From Medicago truncatula (Eukaryota > Streptophyta > Magnoliopsida > Fabales > Fabaceae), in assembly GCF_003473485.1 (NCBI RefSeq), contig NC_053047.1, positions 31,606,972 to 31,670,971 of the forward strand: a stretch of 64,000 nucleotides of DNA, given 5' to 3'. Shown piece after piece: positions 9,331-19,607 of the stretch (within the stretch, counting starts at the first letter, position 1; each line of letters starts with the position of its first letter). The position numbers and the translations under genes were made by a program. The notes under the pieces were generated by a model, which did not search any database, was not told the origin of the DNA, and was given only the letters and a program-made list of their open reading frames with translations.

Positions 9331-12060
9331 ATGGTGGGGGGCTATGACTGTTAAGCCACTATCACTGAATGATATATTTAAATGTTTTTTTTTTTTTTTT
9401 TTTACAAAAATAAATGATATTCATTCATTCAAATTGATAGCGTACATTGATACAATGCAAATTCGCTAAAAACAAAAAGGATGAATCTGCGAACAAACTC
9501 ACAACATCCATATTAATAGCATAAAACGGCAAAGTACAAAAGCCTACACATATGACTATATTCAAGTCTCCGGAATACCCATCTCTCAAGATATGCAACG
9601 TTGACGACACCAAAGTCATTGATTGGATTTGCACTGGATCTAAGCTGATCTGACAATCTGAACCGAACAAATACCTGAACAAAACAAAAAAGACAAACAA
9701 AGTCGTACAAAGATGTTAGTCCTAATTCACCCCATAATTTAAGATTACTTATAATCCCTTCACACTTTAAATATTTTTCAACTATAATCAAACTTTATTA
9801 CAAAGAGTTAAACACCAAGTCTACAATTTCCTGCCTCTCACCTAGAGGACTTCCTTTAATCATACATGATTAAGAATTTACAAAAGTTCGATGTTTGTTT
9901 ACACTTGAGACTCAAATAGTAGTAAACTAATTTAAGCACATAATATGCCTAAACTCTTAAGAAATTCTAAGATAAAATTTTGTTAGTATTTTTCAAAGTA
10001 TTTTTGTACAAATATTTTAGCGGAGTTTGGGCACAATTTATTGAAACTTTGTTATTGTTGTTGTGTCATGATGATGGAACATCATATGATAAATTAGGCT
10101 ATGTTTTTAGTAATTTTCTTTGTATTTGAAGGCAATTAAGAGGTCATATAGAGAAGTTATCAATGGTTTGAGGAACATTTTGATTGTTTTTATTTGAGTC
10201 GTTGTAATTCAATTTTATCTTAAATTATGCAACTTCATAAGTGTTTTGAGTCTTTCTAAATCATGCCCCTAAAAAGAATCCTATGTAAGCAACTTTTAAC
10301 AAAGTTCGATGAAAAAAGTGATCAATTTGTAATGAAAAAAATTAAAGGATTATCTGTTCAGTTTTACTCACATAAATAACCAATTCGAAACCAAAACAAC
10401 TACATAAAGATAATATGGTGTAAATGTTAAACTTAAAGGACAAATATGAATAAATTTTTATGTTGAAACTAAAAGTTGTTGGTGCTTTTCTTCTAATTTC
10501 ACTAACGTTAATTTTTATATCATCAAATCGAATGACATCTCACACCATTATTTTTGAGTTCATAAAGAGGGAATAAAATCGAAGGATTTTAAAATAGAAG
10601 CACCAATTAAGTTCATAAGTAGGTTAAAGTAGTGAAACAATGAAAAGCCCAAGGTTATTTATATACTCATGTAAAAATGAGACAAATCAATTAAAGTTTG
10701 CCTATTTTAAAGAGTAAAGACCATATTGAAAAAGTCAAGTAATATGTACCCAAAAGTATATAAAATTAAGTGATGTAATTCAACTAGTTATAACATCTAA
10801 ATAGGAGATAAACCAATCAAAGAAAGAGCTAAATCAGCTAACTAACTATATTGAGCAAAAATAATAGACCATTTTTTGTTTTGTTGAGGGGAATGGACCA
10901 ACTTGATAGGCTAAATAATATTTGTCAATTAAACCTAATTTACTATTTTCTTACATCAACATAAGTGTACATATTGAGATAAATTGTACTTCCTCCATCC
11001 ACATTTATTACTTTCTCCACAAACATTGTGTTAATTATCACATTTCAATCATTTATAACTATTCTTTATTTTTGGTCAGGAACTATTCTACTAACTATAA
11101 TAATTAATAAATGTTTTTTAATAAATGATATATATTTTATCATCAATATTAACATTATTAATTATTTTTTTAATAATAGTATAAAACTCCATAAAACACA
11201 TGTTGTGAGACGAAATGAGTACTATGTTAGCTTTATAGATAGATTGTAATGTGTTAGTTTGTTTTTGTTGTGGGACATTAAATGTTTTATGTATAGTGAT
11301 TATATTCCTTTTCTTAACACTCCTTGTACTTTTTAATTAAATCTTAAAAATTTATTAAAAATATATTCCCGAGATCCTCGTGGCCATATATTTATTCTTG
11401 AGATGCATCGTGACTCACGTCGTTTACCGATATTTGAATCCCTCTACTTTTTCACGGACATAATTTTTTTTAGGTTATCATAAAATTGAAACCAAGTTTC
11501 CAGCCAAATTCAAATAATTTTTTTTAACAAGCTAAAATTAGAATATAATAACACCAAAGCATTTTTAACCCACTTCACTTGTGTTATTTGGTTTGAGACT
11601 TTAAAATATGCTCATCTCAAATCTCCTATTCAAATATCTTTAGCGTCAATTTCAGAATAAAATGCATACGAAGACAAAAAGAATACACTATTTGTTTTGA
11701 TCCAAGTCCTATTGATAAAAAATTAATATTAAAAATAGTAAATTAAAGAACGGCCAAATCAGTCACCCTACTTATTTTTCTTTCAATCATATTTCACTAA
11801 ATCAAATTTTAAATTTTAACTCCCTCTTAAAATATTTCTAAAACAAATCCATAAATTTTAACTCAACTGGTAAAAATGTCAAAAATAGTTAAACCTGATC
11901 TATGTTCGAGGTTCAAACTTCGACTCCCCTACCACGTGTGTATGTTTATTTGAAAATAAAAAGGGAAAACATGAACAACTCCAACAAACTAGATGCAAGA
12001 AAGGAAGAAGCAAAGGTAACTTATTTCACTTATTAAATGTTTAAATTGTTCAAGAACATA
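9331..12060. other. AT-rich intergenic region, no gene seen
   Basis: No coding region is supported. A poly(T) run at about 9385-9403 followed by tttacaaaaataaatg looks like a poly(A)-tailed retroelement end on the minus strand. A MITE remnant lies at 10987-11222. One half of the CTCCTCGTGG motif occurs at 11373-11383 (gatcctcgtgg). Confidence 0.5.
10987..11222. mobile_element. Stowaway-like MITE remnant
   Basis: The left end (acttcctccatccacattta) resembles the ctccctccgtcc consensus of plant Stowaway elements. The right end (gagacgaaatgagtact) is its degenerate inverted partner. The interior is AT-rich and non-coding. Confidence 0.45.
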
Positions 12061-12112
12061 GTTCTACACAATAAAAACAAAAGTTACATAAGCTAGTTAT
12101 CTAAATAGAAAT

Positions 12113-12763
12113 TCAAACAACAGATTTAATATACTCAGCTTCATAAGTAGCAGCATCAACAAACACAACTTGATAAACCTCATGTTCAGTCAAATTCAAA
12201 CGTCTTCCAGCTTCATCATTATCAAATCTTCCAATATCCAAACAAGTAGGAGATCCAGTAACACAAAACCCTAAGTTATAACCAAATCCAGATGCATGTT
12301 TCTGAATATTAAATTTTCCCTTCAATGTTTGCACACCAGGATAATTTTCAGGACCACCAATACCAATACAAGCTTTTCCAATAACATTATCAACAAATAT
12401 TAACCATTTTGTTGATGCAGCACAACTAGGTTTTTTCGTGTACTCGATCTCAAGTGGTGTACCAGTGAAAATTATACCAGGACTTATTCCTGGTATGGTG
12501 AATTTCACTGGTAGACCATTTTTGACTTCTCTACGATCTTGTAGGACGGTAACCGGACACTTTAAATCACCGGTTCTTCCTAATCTTACTCCTCCTCCTC
12601 CGGGGCCACGAAGTGCTGGTAAAATGTAGTATTGACCACCTGGAAAAATGGGGTTACCATTTATGTCTAATACTTGCTCAACATCATTTGAGGTAGCTAG
12701 TGAAAGATTGGTGATGAAAACAAAGATGAAGAAGGAAAGGGTTAGTGATAAAAGATGCTTCAT
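12113..12763 (-). CDS. Kunitz-type protease inhibitor (secreted, five Cys)
   Basis: An intronless gene of 216 codons starting at the ATG at 12761-12763. Residues 1-24 form a signal peptide. Residues 31-47 match the Kunitz signature (V-L-D-I-N-G-N-P-I ... Y-Y-I). Conserved Cys are at 69, 114, 167 and 174, with an additional unpaired Cys132 in the KACIGIGG block. N190-L-T is a possible N-glycosylation site. In the reactive-loop region (LPVKFTIPGISPGIIFTG) the residue aligned to soybean Arg63 is Gly96, followed by Ile, so a classical trypsin-directed P1 is lacking. The closest relative in the window is the gene at 29917-30579. A TATA-like tatatat lies about 55 bp upstream. Confidence 0.93.
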   Translation of the reverse strand: MKHLLSLTLSFFIFVFITNLSLATSNDVEQVLDINGNPIFPGGQYYILPALRGPGGGGVRLGRTGDLKCPVTVLQDRREVKNGLPVKFTIPGISPGIIFTGTPLEIEYTKKPSCAASTKWLIFVDNVIGKACIGIGGPENYPGVQTLKGKFNIQKHASGFGYNLGFCVTGSPTCLDIGRFDNDEAGRRLNLTEHEVYQVVFVDAATYEAEYIKSVV

Positions 12764-12815
12764 TGTTAGATAGGGATGCTTTTTGTTTGTGTTTTGGTTG
12801 GTTACATCTACCTCA

Positions 12816-12822
12816 ATATATA
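12816..12822 (-). promoter_or_regulatory. TATA box of the 12 kb KTI gene
   Basis: The minus strand reads tatatat within tactatatattgagg, 53 bp upstream of the ATG, leaving a short 5' UTR. Confidence 0.5.
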
Positions 12823-13025
12823 GTAGGAAAATAGTAGTGAAGAATGAACACTTTCAATGTGTTGATTTATTTATAATAATTATTATAATTGTATTTGAAA
12901 CTAGCATGTGATGTGACACATGTTTGACACACGTGGGAAACTATTGGATAGGATCACCTAAATGTGCTTTTTATTTTAATATAAATAAAGTTGTGTATTT
13001 TTCATTAAAAAAGCTTCCATGCGTT

Positions 13026-13075
13026 CCACGAAGACGGAACCTGTTTTATGAATTTTTAATTCCTTCACGAGGAGC
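13026..13075. repeat. CACGAGGAGC motif pair, copy 4
   Basis: ccacgaagacg at 13026-13036 and tcacgaggagc at 13065-13075 are direct, diverged copies of the motif, about 265-310 bp 5' of the KTI start at 12763. The preceding gcttccatgcgt matches gcttgcacgcgt before the corresponding pair at 31372. Confidence 0.5.
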
Positions 13076-13218
13076 ACGACCTTAGTTTTATATATGCTGA
13101 TCCTCTGTACTAATGATACAACATAATTGAGTAAAGAATAAATCGGAAAAGGGTGTTAAAATTAAAACACAATATTTTTACAATAGATCAGATTAAGGTT
13201 TTTATTATAGTGTACTAA

Positions 13219-14207
13219 GAGTACGTTTGGCCTGACTTTTTAAGATCTAAAAGTCATTTTAAAGCTGAAATTGTAAAAAAAGAGCTTTACAATTAAAGTT
13301 GAAGTCGTTTGGTAATAACTGTCTTTTTAGTTAAAAGCTATTTCAAAAAGTTACAAAATATTTTTTTTAGGGAAAGAGTTGCAAATTATTCGGTTAAGTG
13401 TTAAAAAATAAAACATTGAATTTATTAAGAGAAAAACATTGATTGTTGTCATGCTATTCTTTTAATTAATATTTTGTCGTATCATCATATAAATGAATTA
13501 TATTAAAAATAAAGATCAATGTATTTGTTCGTAAAATCTAAGTCAATTGACAATTTTGATGTTATTAGGTTGAACACCTTCACTTCAGTTTGAATTTAGA
13601 TCATTGTGGTTCTGTATGTGAGTTGAATGTGATGTTTTTGTTTCGTCTATAGAGAAGACAAACTCGATTCTTTTTTAAAAGAACACTATTTACATTAATT
13701 GTAAATAAATTGAATAAAATGTATGTATTGTCTTTTTTAAAAGAAAAATGTATATATTGTTGTATTTTAGAGTATATTTATTTCTGTAAAAAAAATAAAA
13801 GAAACAATATTTATGTATTGAATTAGTTTCCTATCCCTTTTCCACCGTCTCTCAAGTTTTTATTGCTTTTTTTTTTTGGGGGAGAATTTTGTCGTTTTGG
13901 TTTAATTTATTATATATCTCTTTTTGATTATAAAAATGGCTTGAGGCAAACGAACAAACTTTGATAGGTGAAATAAAATTTTGAAAAATAAAAATGAAGT
14001 GGCCAGTAGGAATCAAACGGGATAACATTAAAGAAAGCAGCGAAAAGTCAGTTTAAAAGCAAGTTTCAACAACTTCTCCTTTTGTTCAATTTTGCACACA
14101 ATATAGAAGTTCCTTAATTAGTTAAGAGCTTTGTGCAAATTTTGTTTGGCCCTCCTTTTCCTTTTAAGGAGAAGAGAATGAGAAAAAAAGTCAGGCCAAA
14201 CGCACCG
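13219..14207. mobile_element. PIF/Harbinger (Tourist)-like element, 989 bp
   Basis: The left end gagtacgtttggcctgactt and the right end aaagtcaggccaaacgcacc are inverted copies. The element is flanked by TAA at 13216-13218 and 14208-14210, the target expected for Tourist-type elements. No transposase frame is present, so it is non-autonomous. Confidence 0.6.
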
Positions 14208-14267
14208 TAATATTTTTTATATTATGGTAGATTGTTCCTATTTTAATAAGATTTAATTAAATTTTAT

Positions 14268-14455
14268 ATTTTTTGTTCCGATTTAATCATTTATGTTATA
14301 AAATGACAATATCTTATCATTTTAATGAGATTTTTTTCAGTGAAATATGAGGTTCTTGGTTTGTATGATGAAAATTTGGGTTTGTTTATGAGTTTGATGA
14401 AAAGAGATAACTTTGTTGGCATTTTATAACATAAAAGACTAAATTGGAACAAAAA
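14268..14455. repeat. Inverted-repeat (foldback) segment
   Basis: ttttttgttccgatttaatc ... ttataaaatgacaa at the left returns inverted as ttggcattttataacataaa ... ttggaacaaaaaaa at the right. It is probably a MITE; outer ends and target duplication were not resolved. Confidence 0.45.
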
Positions 14456-15239
14456 AAAGATAAAAGACGAAAATGTTACCTAAAATTAAGTTAAAAGACA
14501 AATTATGTAATTTTGGCTTAGTAAATTGATGAGATACAAGCTTTTTTAATTGCATATTATCCTATTCACTTTAACAAAAAAATATATGAACAAGAATCAA
14601 GTAAATAAAAAAGTTGGTAAACAAAAAAATAGACTAAAAAGATCAGACCAATATCGGTAGAAATAAAATTCCAAGGAAAATCCAAAAGAAGTCATTACAT
14701 CACCACATGAATTTCAATTTCCAAAAAATGAGAGTAAAAGAAGACAAAACCACCAAATATGAATCATTCGCAGAAAACATGAATGCCTCTAACTATAATT
14801 GAAAAGAATAAGTGACACCAAGATAAAAAACAAGACCACTCACGACTTCACGATCGGAATCCATAAAAAGAAAAGTTCTTATAATATTATACTATTAGAA
14901 TATAATATAAGTAATGATATACCTCTTCAAACTTATGAAATATTAATAAGATCCACCAAAAACTATATTAATTATCATTAAAATATTTAAACAAATGTGA
15001 ATTCTCATATAGTTAAATAACCCTTTTATATTTGATATAAATTAATATTTATCATAACAATATCATCATATTTTAAAACATTATCAATCATTTAACTCTA
15101 TGTAATTACGTTTATCAGATGTATTATTTTCTCATTTATAGAAATATTTCAACTAGGTATTCTAATCGAAATGAAGAGCTTAAAAAGAGTACTACGAATA
15201 ACAGAAACGAAAATCAATTTCTAAGGAGAGAAATTTTAA
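14456..15239. other. AT-rich intergenic region
   Basis: No gene, RNA or clear repeat is recognised here. Confidence 0.4.
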
Positions 15240-16400
15240 CTTCTCTCCACTCCTACTACTTCCACCCCACCGCGTTCCACCTCACCGCCTTCCACCTACA
15301 TCACCAACCTCACCTCCTCTTCACATCCAAAAAACTACCGCATCGATGTAGATGCTTGCTGTTATGGTGCAATGTCTTTCATGACTGCACCACCGTTCTC
15401 CCCTTTGTCCTTCGATTATCCTCCATCCAACGTCTCTCCCCTCTTCCGTTGTCGTTTTCGTCGGTTTGCAAGTTTGTTGTTGTGTTGGTTACGGTGTTGT
15501 CCGTTTCTGGCTGGTGGTTGTTTTTTGTTACTTTGGTTCTACATATTTGTTTCATATCTAAAGATTTTAGAGCTCAAATTGCTTCCTCCATGTCAGACAG
15601 AGGATAGAGGCTGTTTTGCATATGTTCTGCTTCTTTGCAGAAGATTTTTCTCCAAGGAAGTCCGACAATGTTTTCGGCGGCGCTCCGGTTGTGTTTGCTT
15701 AGTTTTCCTGCGATTTTTACATTGGTCATCGTTGTTTTTGTTTTGTTTTCTTTTATTTTTCGTTTTTATTTAGGAAGTTAAGGCTGGGAGTGGTTTTGTT
15801 TCGGATTCGGTGACTGTTTGAAAATCTTTTATCTAGTTTTACTGGATTTAGGATCTAGATTCTAAAGTTCCGTTCATCGGTGCGTGGATTTGTTGAATGT
15901 ATCTTACAATCTGGATTAAACGAGTCTTGTATTCTCAAGATGTTTCTCGATAGGGCTAGGTGCGTAGATACTCCATGTTGCCGGTAGTTATCGTTCGTCG
16001 TACCTTAAGAACTGTATCTGTTGCAGTAACCTCATGCTCCGTCGGTGGACTGTGTTTGAGGTCCGTCTTTTGCTCATTCCTCGATCTGGACAACAATTGG
16101 ATTGGTTCGGTCTGAAAGGGTGTTTATGACTTGTTGTTTAGGGAGTTGTTAGAACTTGACTTGTTTATGTGTTAATATAAGATTTTTTCGCCTATTTAGA
16201 TGCTCTAAACACTAGCTCTACGTTTTTTGCAAGTTGGTTTCGTGTCCACACGTGGGTGCGCTAGATTGTCCATGCTCTAAACACTAGCTCTAGGATTGTT
16301 TCTTTGCGATTCACTAGGTCATGTCCATGTCCCCCAGTATTGTACTTCCTCTTTATTTTAATCTTATTTTTATTTTTCTTAAAAAAAAGTTGGTATTCTA
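15240..16400 (+). other. Unassigned transcribed-looking or retroelement sequence
   Basis: Base composition shifts sharply: it is C-rich then G/T-rich, unlike its AT-rich neighbours. The segment ends with gtattgtacttcctctttat, T-rich sequence and an A-run at 16381-16388, which resembles the 3' end of a non-LTR retroelement. The open frames at 15119-15607 and 15372-15773 overlap, lack recognisable domains and are low in complexity. A non-autonomous LINE-like element is possible but unproven. Confidence 0.3.
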
Positions 16401-16546
16401 ATAAAAAATAAAAATGCTTTATTTTTAAGCATGTGAAATCTGTTTTGAGCACAATTACAACTTATGAACCGATTTGTAATTTCATCTAATTAAATTGTGA
16501 GTTTTTTCTTCGATTCTTCTTGTAAGTGTTAAATACAAATCTGGAT

Positions 16547-17785
16547 GGCTTAATTGCTATTTTAGTCCCTTATGTTTTTTTTAGTATTGCTTTGGTCCCA
16601 TAAGTAATAAAAAGTATGTTTGAGTCCTTTAATTTTATTTTCGTTACACTTTTTGGTCCCTTCCGTCAAGGGGTTAATCTCAAATGTCTTATATAGATTA
16701 ACATTATAGATGGTCTACCGTAAACCTCATTAATTTTTTAAACTTAACCATTTAATCTATTTGTTAAAACATAAACCATTGAATTTTGGAGGTCTATTGT
16801 AAGTAATAGTACATTGTCGCAATCTGATTTTTTTTCTTCTTTTCTTCATCTTCTTCATTTATATTCTTCTTCATGTTGTTCATACCTTCAAAATAAAAAC
16901 TCAGAAGAAAGAAAAAAACCATAACTCCCTCCTCCAGCTACCCCATTCTCTTCTCCTCCGGCCACACCATTCTCTTCTCATCTTCCTCCTTCCCCCTAAA
17001 TCCAAAAATTCTCATTCCTAAAACTAAAATCCATCTCAATTATTATTATTAAAAAAAAGTAAATTTGTCCAATCCCTCTAACAAAATCATCACCAATAAT
17101 TTCTGATTCTCTTGTTCCATTCTCTCTTGTTCCAATCGATAAATGATAACTAAAAAACACAAATCTCAGACCGATTCATCAATTCCCCCAATTTTTTATT
17201 CTTAAAAAATTTCAAACTTTCTATAATGTTATTGTTGTTGTTGCAGAAACATAAAAAAGTGAGGTTTCTTTGGTTGATTCAAACAGAGGGGGATATTGGA
17301 ATTTAAGGACGAAACTCCATGCTCATTGACCAACCTCGAAACTTTCTTTGATTGATTTAGCAGCAAAAATTTGGTTTCGTTATTGTTGCTCCAGATCCAG
17401 AAATTGCAGTTTTATTTGATTGATTCCTTGTTAGATCTGAATTTCAGATGATGAGGGTGTATTTATTTGATGAGTTTTGCATCTAACTTTTTTTTTTTCT
17501 TCCGGGTATGTATGAAGGTCTATGAATATTTTTTGAAGATGGTGAATTTTTTTCTAAGTTTTTCTGGGTTTGTTTGTTGTGGAAGACAAAGATCAAGAAG
17601 AAGAGGAGGAATAATAGGGAAGAAATATACTAGGGTTTTCCTAACGTTTTTTTAATTTAATCTAACGGAAGGGACCAAAATATGTAACAGAGATGAAATT
17701 AAAGGACTGAAACAAACTTTTTATTACTTATAGAACCAAAGCGATACTAAAAATATACTTAAGAGACTAAAATAACAATTAAGCT
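16547..17785. mobile_element. Non-autonomous MULE, 1,239 bp
   Basis: The left terminus ggcttaattgctattttagt and the right terminus aaaataacaattaagct are inverted copies. Inverted similarity (tttggtcccttccgtcaag-like) reaches at least 120 bp inward. A 9-bp target duplication, aatctggat at 16538-16546 and agtctggat at 17786-17794, has one mismatch. The interior (16800-17650) contains C-rich and G-rich gene-like stretches but no transposase, so it may carry captured host sequence. Confidence 0.75.
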
Positions 17786-17798
17786 AGTCTGGATAGAG

Positions 17799-18490
17799 GT
17801 GTGAAAGAGATGTTGAATTTCCAGCACATTCAAAATAGAGTCGTTTGAAGCTTTTGATCAATCACCAATGATCTTTTGCCTGATATGGTTATTGTCCTAA
17901 GAAGGATCAATTTCAAATGCATTCCCATTGTGAAGGAACATCGTTGCAGGCAGAGCTGTTTTTCTTGTCTTGTAGCAGATACAAAAACAGAGTAGTGGAG
18001 GTAGTGGTTGTAAACTTCGTACAAACGTACTTTGTCAACGCTCTTTGAAGAACAAGCATCCAATGCCTTCAAATCCTTTCAAAATAGCCGTTGCTTCACT
18101 TTTACAGTCTTCTGCAATCTTTAGACGAGGTTGAACCCCATTAAACAACTTTTGAAGCCTTAAGTTGCATCCTCTGATGAACTGCAACTTCTAGTGATTT
18201 TTAGCTTCTGATAAACTTGCTTCTGATTAACTCGTTTCTGATGACGTCATCACTTCAGGAGCACTTTGTCTTCAAGAGCACCTTATCTTCAGGAGCAGTT
18301 TTCTTCAGACGCTTTAAGCTTCTTTTTTGTTGATTCCTTTGCTTTTTATTGTTCTTCCAAGACCTTTTTAAGATGTCAATTTTTGTCTATAGTCCTGTAG
18401 ACTTGAACAAATATTACCATATCCAATTGACAATTTTTAATATTTTGTTATCATCAAAACTCTTAAGAGTTAATGTTAAACACATTTTGT

Positions 18491-18497
<7 letters not shown>
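17799..18497 (-). mobile_element. Copia-type LTR fragment (solo LTR)
   Basis: On the minus strand it begins ttggaacaaaatgtgtttaac near 18497 and continues through tgatgataacaaaatatt and atttgttcaagt. The same order is found in the copia-like remnant at 43287-44120. Repeated cagaagct / ctgaag-type motifs fill 18120-18300. No internal domain or second LTR is adjacent. The far end is uncertain. Confidence 0.55.

Positions 18498-18541
<44 letters not shown>
18494..18541. repeat. (TA)n microsatellite
   Basis: About 23 TA units directly abut the start of the copia LTR fragment and may have expanded from its terminus. Confidence 0.95.
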
Positions 18542-18543
<2 letters not shown>

Positions 18544-18681
18544 AATTCAATCAAGTCAATTGAAAGACATATTTTAATGGGAGATTCTACTACGGTCACA
18601 ATCATAAGTGAATAGTCTTTGGACATTCAAACATCAAAATATTTTTTTTAATAATAAAAAAGAAATTGATAGTAAAGTAAT

Positions 18682-18894
18682 GGCTTAATTATATATCTGG
18701 TCCCTTAAATAATTACCAAAATTCGTTTTGGTCCCTTAATTAATTTTAGTCTCATTTTGGTCCTTTAATTAAGATCCGTCCATCGTTTATGTCCTTTCCG
18801 TCAAACTTTAATTAAGAAACGTTAAGTCTCACACATGGTCGCTGATGTGGCGCTTATGGGTTGGAGATAAGGGTATGAGGTGGCATAAGTTGAT
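18682..18894. repeat. MULE left terminal inverted repeat
   Basis: 213 bp, inverted relative to 24189-24401 with only scattered differences. Besides the terminus it contains the pyrimidine-rich tttggtccctt motifs common to legume MULE ends and a cgctgatgtggcgcttatgg segment. It probably holds the transposase promoter and transposase-binding sites. Confidence 0.9.
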
Positions 18895-19607
18895 CTTTTA
18901 GAGAGATTTGTAGAGAGAGAAACGAAAAAGGAGAACGCAAAAGAAAAAGAAAACGATGAAAGGGTTTTGGAGAAGATGAATGTGAAGCCTGCTAATCTGT
19001 ATCTGTGAAACGAAAACGAAAACGAAAAAAGGGTTTTGGAGAAGACGAAAACGAAAACGAAGCCTGCAAATCTGTGAAACGAAAACGAAACTGCAAATTC
19101 TCGAATCTGTGACCTGCGATTGCGACTGTGAAAAGGTTCGACATATCAGGTTTGTTGTTCTTATTATTATTTTAGGCCATTGCTTCGTCAATTAGGGTTT
19201 GAAAGTTTAGGGTTTATGAAATGAAAGTTTGATAAAATACGATTGTGACTGCTAAACATGTTTCATTTGCTTTGTTGCTCATGCTGTACAAATTGCTTCT
19301 TGGTGAGTTAGGGTTTGAACAATAAGGGTTTGTATTTTGAAAGTTTGATAAGTTTCTGATGTTATAAAGTTTTTGTAGTGGAAATGTTGCTGTTCTGTGC
19401 TTTTATAGTTGCTGTGGGGCCTAACACAGAAGATGCTTTTAAGGTTTTACATTATTTATAGTTGTTATGCACTGTACATGTCGAATGTGGTTTTAAATTT
19501 GTCTGCACATGAGAATTTTTTTATAGTTTAATTGGTTTTATATGTTGTTCTGGTCCTGTTTGTTAAATTGTGTACATCTGTCATTTGTTTATCAGGATTT
19601 TTAAGTA

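Noticed and set aside
15119-15773. Two overlapping plus-strand frames of 162 and 133 codons
   Set aside because: Low-complexity Ser/Phe/Leu composition, no domain, no conserved partner; probably within a repetitive element.
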